A stretch of DNA of 13,369 nucleotides from PALSA-505 sp035308365 (GTDB lineage Bacteria; Actinomycetota; Actinomycetes; Streptosporangiales; Streptosporangiaceae): NCBI GenBank assembly GCA_035308365.1, contig DATGGU010000112.1:1-13369 (forward strand). Direction: 5' to 3'. The notes below the pieces were generated by a model that had not been told where the DNA came from, ran no database searches, and saw only the letters and a program-made list of their open reading frames with translations. Positions 13,343 to 13,369 of this stretch are shown one piece after another. The position numbers were made by a program, and so were the translations under genes. How positions within the stretch are numbered: the stretch's first letter is position 1; each line of letters begins with the position of its first letter.

Positions 13343-13369
13343 CGGAGGCTCGGGGATTTGAACCCCGGA
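13343..13369 (-). tRNA. 3' end of a tRNA, probably tRNA-Ser (GCT), cut by the window edge
   Basis: On the minus strand the edge reads CCGGGGTTCAAATCCCCG, a perfect T arm (CGGGG stem, TTCAAAT loop), followed by AGCCTCC as the 3' acceptor strand and G as discriminator. CCA is not encoded. The predicted 5' strand GGAGGCT and the G73 discriminator fit actinobacterial serine tRNAs, as I recall best the GCT-anticodon type, but the anticodon lies outside the window. The identity is therefore moderately sure, and that it is a tRNA is nearly certain. Confidence 0.8.

Overview
The window is very GC-rich DNA with GC at almost every third codon position, strong GGAGG-type ribosome binding sites, some TTG/GTG starts and GC-only hairpin terminators. 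Together with families such as MEDS/HATPase regulators, STAS anti-anti-sigma proteins and a CarD/Tudor-like small protein, this points to the chromosome of an actinomycete (Streptomyces, Streptosporangiales or a relative). I cannot name the genus.

Layout. (1) 1-4510: the 3' part of an ATP-grasp ligase (+) converges on a cytochrome P450 (-). Next come two exported proteins on the minus strand, a beta-propeller lipoprotein and a secreted lipase of the LIP family. (2) 5776-6366: a gap holding a decayed 3' end of a fatty-acid desaturase gene (+) with a one-base frameshift. (3) 6367-8162: a STAS anti-anti-sigma protein with a long C-terminal extension (-), a long poorly coding gap with an AT-rich island and a possible 76-aa ORF built on a 42-bp duplication, and a small unknown protein (-). 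(4) 8423-10232: a cold-adaptation pair on the plus strand, a DEAD-box RNA helicase with a TTG start and a CspA-type cold shock protein. Each ends in a 14-bp perfect hairpin, and another hairpin sits in the csp leader. (5) 10379-13186: a small CarD/Tudor-like protein (+), a MEDS-HATPase regulator (-) joined by a TGATG overlap to a CsbD-like reading frame without a start codon, a 133-bp tandem duplication, a winged-helix regulator (-) and, divergently, a second STAS protein (+). (6) The end: a terminator and the 3' end of a minus-strand tRNA, probably tRNA-Ser.

How the genes may work together. Two STAS proteins, one RsbW-like ATPase with a sensory MEDS domain, a CsbD-like relic (csbD is a sigma-B regulon gene in Bacillus) and the helicase/cold-shock pair suggest a general-stress neighbourhood based on partner switching. 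No sigma factor or PP2C phosphatase lies in the window. The left part (ATP-grasp, P450) may be the edge of a small-molecule biosynthesis locus. The most notable items beyond ordinary genes are the desaturase relic, the CsbD relic coupled to the MEDS gene, the 133-bp duplication that includes the 3' end of the winged-helix gene, and the regulatory sequences between the divergent winged-helix and STAS genes. I found no clear evidence of a complete, previously undescribed system.
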